Part shown: positions 61,248-64,000 of the stretch, piece by piece
Layout of the letters: every line of letters begins with the position of its first letter
Numbering within the stretch: the stretch's first letter is position 1
Assembly (NCBI GenBank): GCA_965277895.1
Contig: CBDIDR010000001.1
Span: 868,001 to 932,000, forward strand
DNA: 64,000 nucleotides
Source: GCA-2862585 sp965277895
Lineage (GTDB): Bacteria > Bacteroidota > Bacteroidia > Flavobacteriales > UBA7312
Direction: 5' to 3'
The notes under the pieces: generated by a model
What the model was told of the DNA's origin: nothing
The model's database searches: none
Seen by the model: the letters and a program-made list of their open reading frames with translations, nothing else
Made by a program: the position numbers and the translations under genes

Positions 61248-64000
61248 ATGACTAGAAAATTATATTTAATTGCCTTTTTATTTATAACTTTTGCACTTGC
61301 AAAATCTTCTTATGCTCAGATTACAACTAATTTGTTGGCACCTTATGATTCTCCAACATTTCTTGTTGATAGTATTTTGCTTGGTGAAGGAGTATTAGCT
61401 ACAAATCATGCTTTTCAAGGTGACCCTATCCAAATTGGTTTTTTCAATGGTGTAAATAGTAACATAGGAATTGATAGTGGAATAGTACTTGCAACAGGCG
61501 ATATTTCTGAGATTGAGCCTGGAGGCGGCGGCGGTTTTGTTGTGAATAACATTGATGATCCAGATTTATTAGATTTAGCAAATTCCGTTCCTGGTCTTAT
61601 TGGTCAAAACTTTAACGTAACTAGTGTTAATGACGTAGCAATCTTAGAGTTTGATTTTGTGCCTGTATCTTCTTACTTATCTTTCAAATACGTTTTTGCC
61701 TCCCAGGAATATTTCGCATGGGAGAATTCTCAGTTTAATGATGTGTTTGGCTTTTTTATTTCAGGTCCAGGTATCGCTGGTCCCTATGATAGCCCAGCAG
61801 CTTTCCCTGATGGCAGTATCAATATTGCTACTTTTGAAAGTGTTGAGCCAAACAGTTTAGGTGTTGATTTGCCTATTACAGTATCCTCAGTTAATGCAGA
61901 TTACAATTCTCCTTTTTTCATAAACAATCAGAATAATGGAAACAATACTGTAAACCCAAACAATGCAGATGGTTTTACAACTGTTTTTACAGCTGAAGCT
62001 AATGTAGTTTGTGGTGAATTATACCATATCAAATTAGCAATTGCTGACGGTACAGATTCAGGATTATCTTCCTTTGTACTACTTGAAGCAGGAAGTTTTA
62101 GTTCTCCTCCGCTAGAAGTATCTAATAGTTTAGATATTGACTCAATTAAAATTTTTACGGATTGTGGAGCTCCAGTAGAACTAACCGCGGAAGTAGAGGG
62201 TGATTATACCTTTTTATGGAATACTGGTGAAACCACTCAAACTATATCAGCAACACCAGGCTATTATTGGGTTGAAGCTACAGATGCTTTTGGCTGTACA
62301 ACTCAGTCAGACTCAATCAGAGTATTTTCTCAGCCTATTCCGGAAATTATCCTTCCAGATACAGCATATTACTGTGAAAACTCTAGTTTAACTCTTGACC
62401 CAACTATCAATAGTGGAACAGCTCCATTTTTCTATAACTGGGGTGGGCTAAGTACGGACTCGACACTTACTGTCTCAACTGAGGGTGATTACAGTCTGTT
62501 GTTAACCGATTCAAATGGTTGTACAGATAATCATGATATTACAGTTATTGAACAACCAATTCCTGACTTATCATTTGAACCACAAGATATTTTAGTTTGT
62601 GGTGGTATTCCAGTTGAAATTAGTGTAAATGGAGCTAATACCTATCAGTGGATACCGAACTTATATTTGAGTTCAGATACAGGAAGCACTGTATTTACTA
62701 CTACTCAATCATCTATTGTCTATACAGTTATTGGGACAGATTCAATTGGATGTTCAAATACGCTCTTAGTTCCTACCACTGCCACAAATGATTTTGATGT
62801 TCAAATTGGTGTCGATCCAGTTTCGTGTCAAGGGTTTAGTGATGGTTCAATAACTCTAGTTCCTGAAAATACTGCTGTTTCACCAATACAATATTCTATA
62901 GACGGTGGTCAAACCTTTTCATCTGAATTTATTTACAATAATTTAGATTTCGGCACCTATGAAATTAAAGTTAGAGATGGATTGGGTTGTATAATTACTG
63001 ATACAGCTGTCGTTCCCTCATCAGCTCCAAATATTGAAGTTATTGCTGTATCATCCGATGTTCCTTGTTCAGGAGATAATCTAGGAGAGATAAGTATTCA
63101 ATCAATATCTGGAGGAAATATTACAACTGGCTACTCTTACATGTGGTATAACTCAAGTACTAATCAAGTTGTTAGTACCGATACATTTGCTAATGTTCCA
63201 GCTGGGGGTTATTATCTGGTTGTTGAAGATGATAACGGTTGTCAAGGTACAGATGAGGTTTCAGTTGAACAGCCAAACGCTTTATCATATCAGATTGTAA
63301 AAAATGATATTTCTTGTTTTGGTGAGAGTGATGGTTCAATTGAGGTATTAGTTAATGGAGGAGCAACACCACCATATACTTTTGATTGGACAAACTATGG
63401 TAATGATACCTCATCGGTATTAAATAATCTTACTGCTGGTACTTATAATTTAGAAATATCAGACTTTAACAATTGTGTTACCCATATTTCTGTTGACATA
63501 AATCAGTCAGACGCTCCCTTAACTTTACAGTCTAGTACATCATCTATTAGCTGTTTTGGTGCATCTTCTGGTTCTGCTTCTGTTTCTGTTTCAGGTGGTA
63601 GTTCGCCTTATTCATATAACTGGAGTAGTGGTCATGTTACAGAAATAGCATCTCAATTGACTTCGGGTACTTATGTAATTAATGTTACTGATAACAAAAA
63701 TTGTGTAGTTAGTGATACTGTTGTAATCACTGGAAACCCAGAGATAATAACGACATTAAGCTCAACGCCAACATCTTGTTTTGGCTCGGGCGATGGAACA
63801 GCTACTTTAAGTGCTAGTGGTGGAACAGGCAGTCTTTCTTATACTTGGTCTAATGGAAGTACAGCTCCGACTATAACTTCCAATTTTGGAAACTATTGGG
63901 TAAAGGTAGAAGATAGCATTGGATGCTATGTTATTGATACTATATTAATTAATCAGCCTCAAAAACTTCGTGTAAGGTTACAACCCACCGATGCACTTTG
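61248..64000 (+). CDS. Choice-of-anchor L / SprB-repeat secreted protein (3-prime end outside window)
   Basis: The frame is open from the ATG at 61248 to the edge of the window, over 917 codons. The protein has a signal peptide ending SSYAQ, an N-terminal domain (~25-285) of the choice-of-anchor L type (GIVLATGDISEIEPG and VFASQEYFAWENSQFNDVFGFF) and then many repeats of about 80-90 residues of the SprB/PKD-like kind, each with a Cys pair and motifs such as SCFGESDGSI and GTYNLEISDFNNC. This is the layout of gliding-motility adhesins like SprB and other T9SS substrates; the sorting tail would lie beyond the window. SprB identity itself is not claimed. Confidence 0.85.
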   Translation, partial: MTRKLYLIAFLFITFALAKSSYAQITTNLLAPYDSPTFLVDSILLGEGVLATNHAFQGDPIQIGFFNGVNSNIGIDSGIVLATGDISEIEPGGGGGFVVNNIDDPDLLDLANSVPGLIGQNFNVTSVNDVAILEFDFVPVSSYLSFKYVFASQEYFAWENSQFNDVFGFFISGPGIAGPYDSPAAFPDGSINIATFESVEPNSLGVDLPITVSSVNADYNSPFFINNQNNGNNTVNPNNADGFTTVFTAEANVVCGELYHIKLAIADGTDSGLSSFVLLEAGSFSSPPLEVSNSLDIDSIKIFTDCGAPVELTAEVEGDYTFLWNTGETTQTISATPGYYWVEATDAFGCTTQSDSIRVFSQPIPEIILPDTAYYCENSSLTLDPTINSGTAPFFYNWGGLSTDSTLTVSTEGDYSLLLTDSNGCTDNHDITVIEQPIPDLSFEPQDILVCGGIPVEISVNGANTYQWIPNLYLSSDTGSTVFTTTQSSIVYTVIGTDSIGCSNTLLVPTTATNDFDVQIGVDPVSCQGFSDGSITLVPENTAVSPIQYSIDGGQTFSSEFIYNNLDFGTYEIKVRDGLGCIITDTAVVPSSAPNIEVIAVSSDVPCSGDNLGEISIQSISGGNITTGYSYMWYNSSTNQVVSTDTFANVPAGGYYLVVEDDNGCQGTDEVSVEQPNALSYQIVKNDISCFGESDGSIEVLVNGGATPPYTFDWTNYGNDTSSVLNNLTAGTYNLEISDFNNCVTHISVDINQSDAPLTLQSSTSSISCFGASSGSASVSVSGGSSPYSYNWSSGHVTEIASQLTSGTYVINVTDNKNCVVSDTVVITGNPEIITTLSSTPTSCFGSGDGTATLSASGGTGSLSYTWSNGSTAPTITSNFGNYWVKVEDSIGCYVIDTILINQPQKLRVRLQPTDAL

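Noticed and set aside
61651..62391. Short plus-strand frames at 61.6 and 62.2 kb
   Set aside because: They lie inside the long open frame of the SprB-repeat protein in another frame.
1..64000. CRISPR array, insertion sequence, prophage or replication origin
   Set aside because: No regularly spaced repeats, transposase, integrase, phage structural gene or DnaA-box cluster was seen on either strand.

Overview
The window is AT-rich chromosomal DNA from a member of the Bacteroidota, most likely the order Flavobacteriales. The evidence is: a type IX secretion (T9SS) sorting tail on a large secreted protein (561-3305), a SprB-repeat gliding-type protein at the right edge, the MoxR-DUF58-BatABCDE aerotolerance operon, a Rho factor with an Asn-rich insert, families largely confined to this phylum (DUF3078, DUF4159, DUF4293, DUF4442, PG_1098-type methyltransferase, PorE-like OmpA protein), start codons without clear Shine-Dalgarno sequences, and many upstream boxes of the form TAnnTTFG with F=T (TAnnTTTG), the Bacteroidota -7 element. 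Gene order is ordinary core chromosome for most of the 64 kb. No insertion sequence, prophage or CRISPR array was seen.

Layout. 1-5 kb: end of lipA, a T9SS-exported BNR/propeller protein, GAPDH, and convergent lpxH. 5-15.7 kb: one long minus-strand operon read as hemH-hemA-hemC-hemD-hemE-hemF-hemB-hemL-gatB-tlpA-like-lpxH, giving the whole C5 heme route except protoporphyrinogen oxidase. 15.8-19.1 kb: an accessory stretch with a truncated DUF3078 gene, a small membrane gene broken by an in-frame TAG, tRNA-Val(GAC), and then three small-gene cassettes, each followed by a copy of the tRNA-Val 3-prime tail plus its terminator hairpin. 19.1-22.5 kb: tsaD, ribBA, DUF2147, a candidate small RNA and a DUF4442 protein. 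22.6-25.2 kb: surE, a small membrane protein, lpxB and the decayed remains of comEC. 25.2-32.5 kb: ftcD and hutI (histidine breakdown) divergent from aroC, a dicarboxylate symporter and a PorE-like protein. 32.5-34.6 kb: rplS-trmD, a frameshifted small T9SS-tailed gene, and tRNA-Leu(GAG) and tRNA-Lys(TTT). 34.6-50 kb: housekeeping genes (SDR, aroK, hutH, methyltransferase, AI-2E permease, DUF4159, rsmE, class IV aminotransferase, YqgE, MBL hydrolase, mpl), three small membrane genes, rho and DUF4293. 50-58.4 kb: metallophosphoesterase and the bat operon. 58.6-64 kb: truA, an ABC exporter and a large secreted SprB-repeat protein that runs off the window.

The most unusual part is the tRNA-Val tail cassette array (16.9-19.05 kb). 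Its repeat units contain the tRNA CCA end, the trailer and the terminator, and they alternate with unrelated small genes (a membrane protein, an exported AhpD-like protein, a lipoprotein with a convergent cupin). This looks like serial insertion next to a tRNA gene. It sits beside two damaged genes, which fits an insertion or rearrangement hot spot. Other signs of decay are comEC, reduced to its two ends with internal tandem duplications, and a T8 homopolymer frameshift in a small secreted gene. Function calls rest on recognised motifs and family knowledge only; no database search was run.
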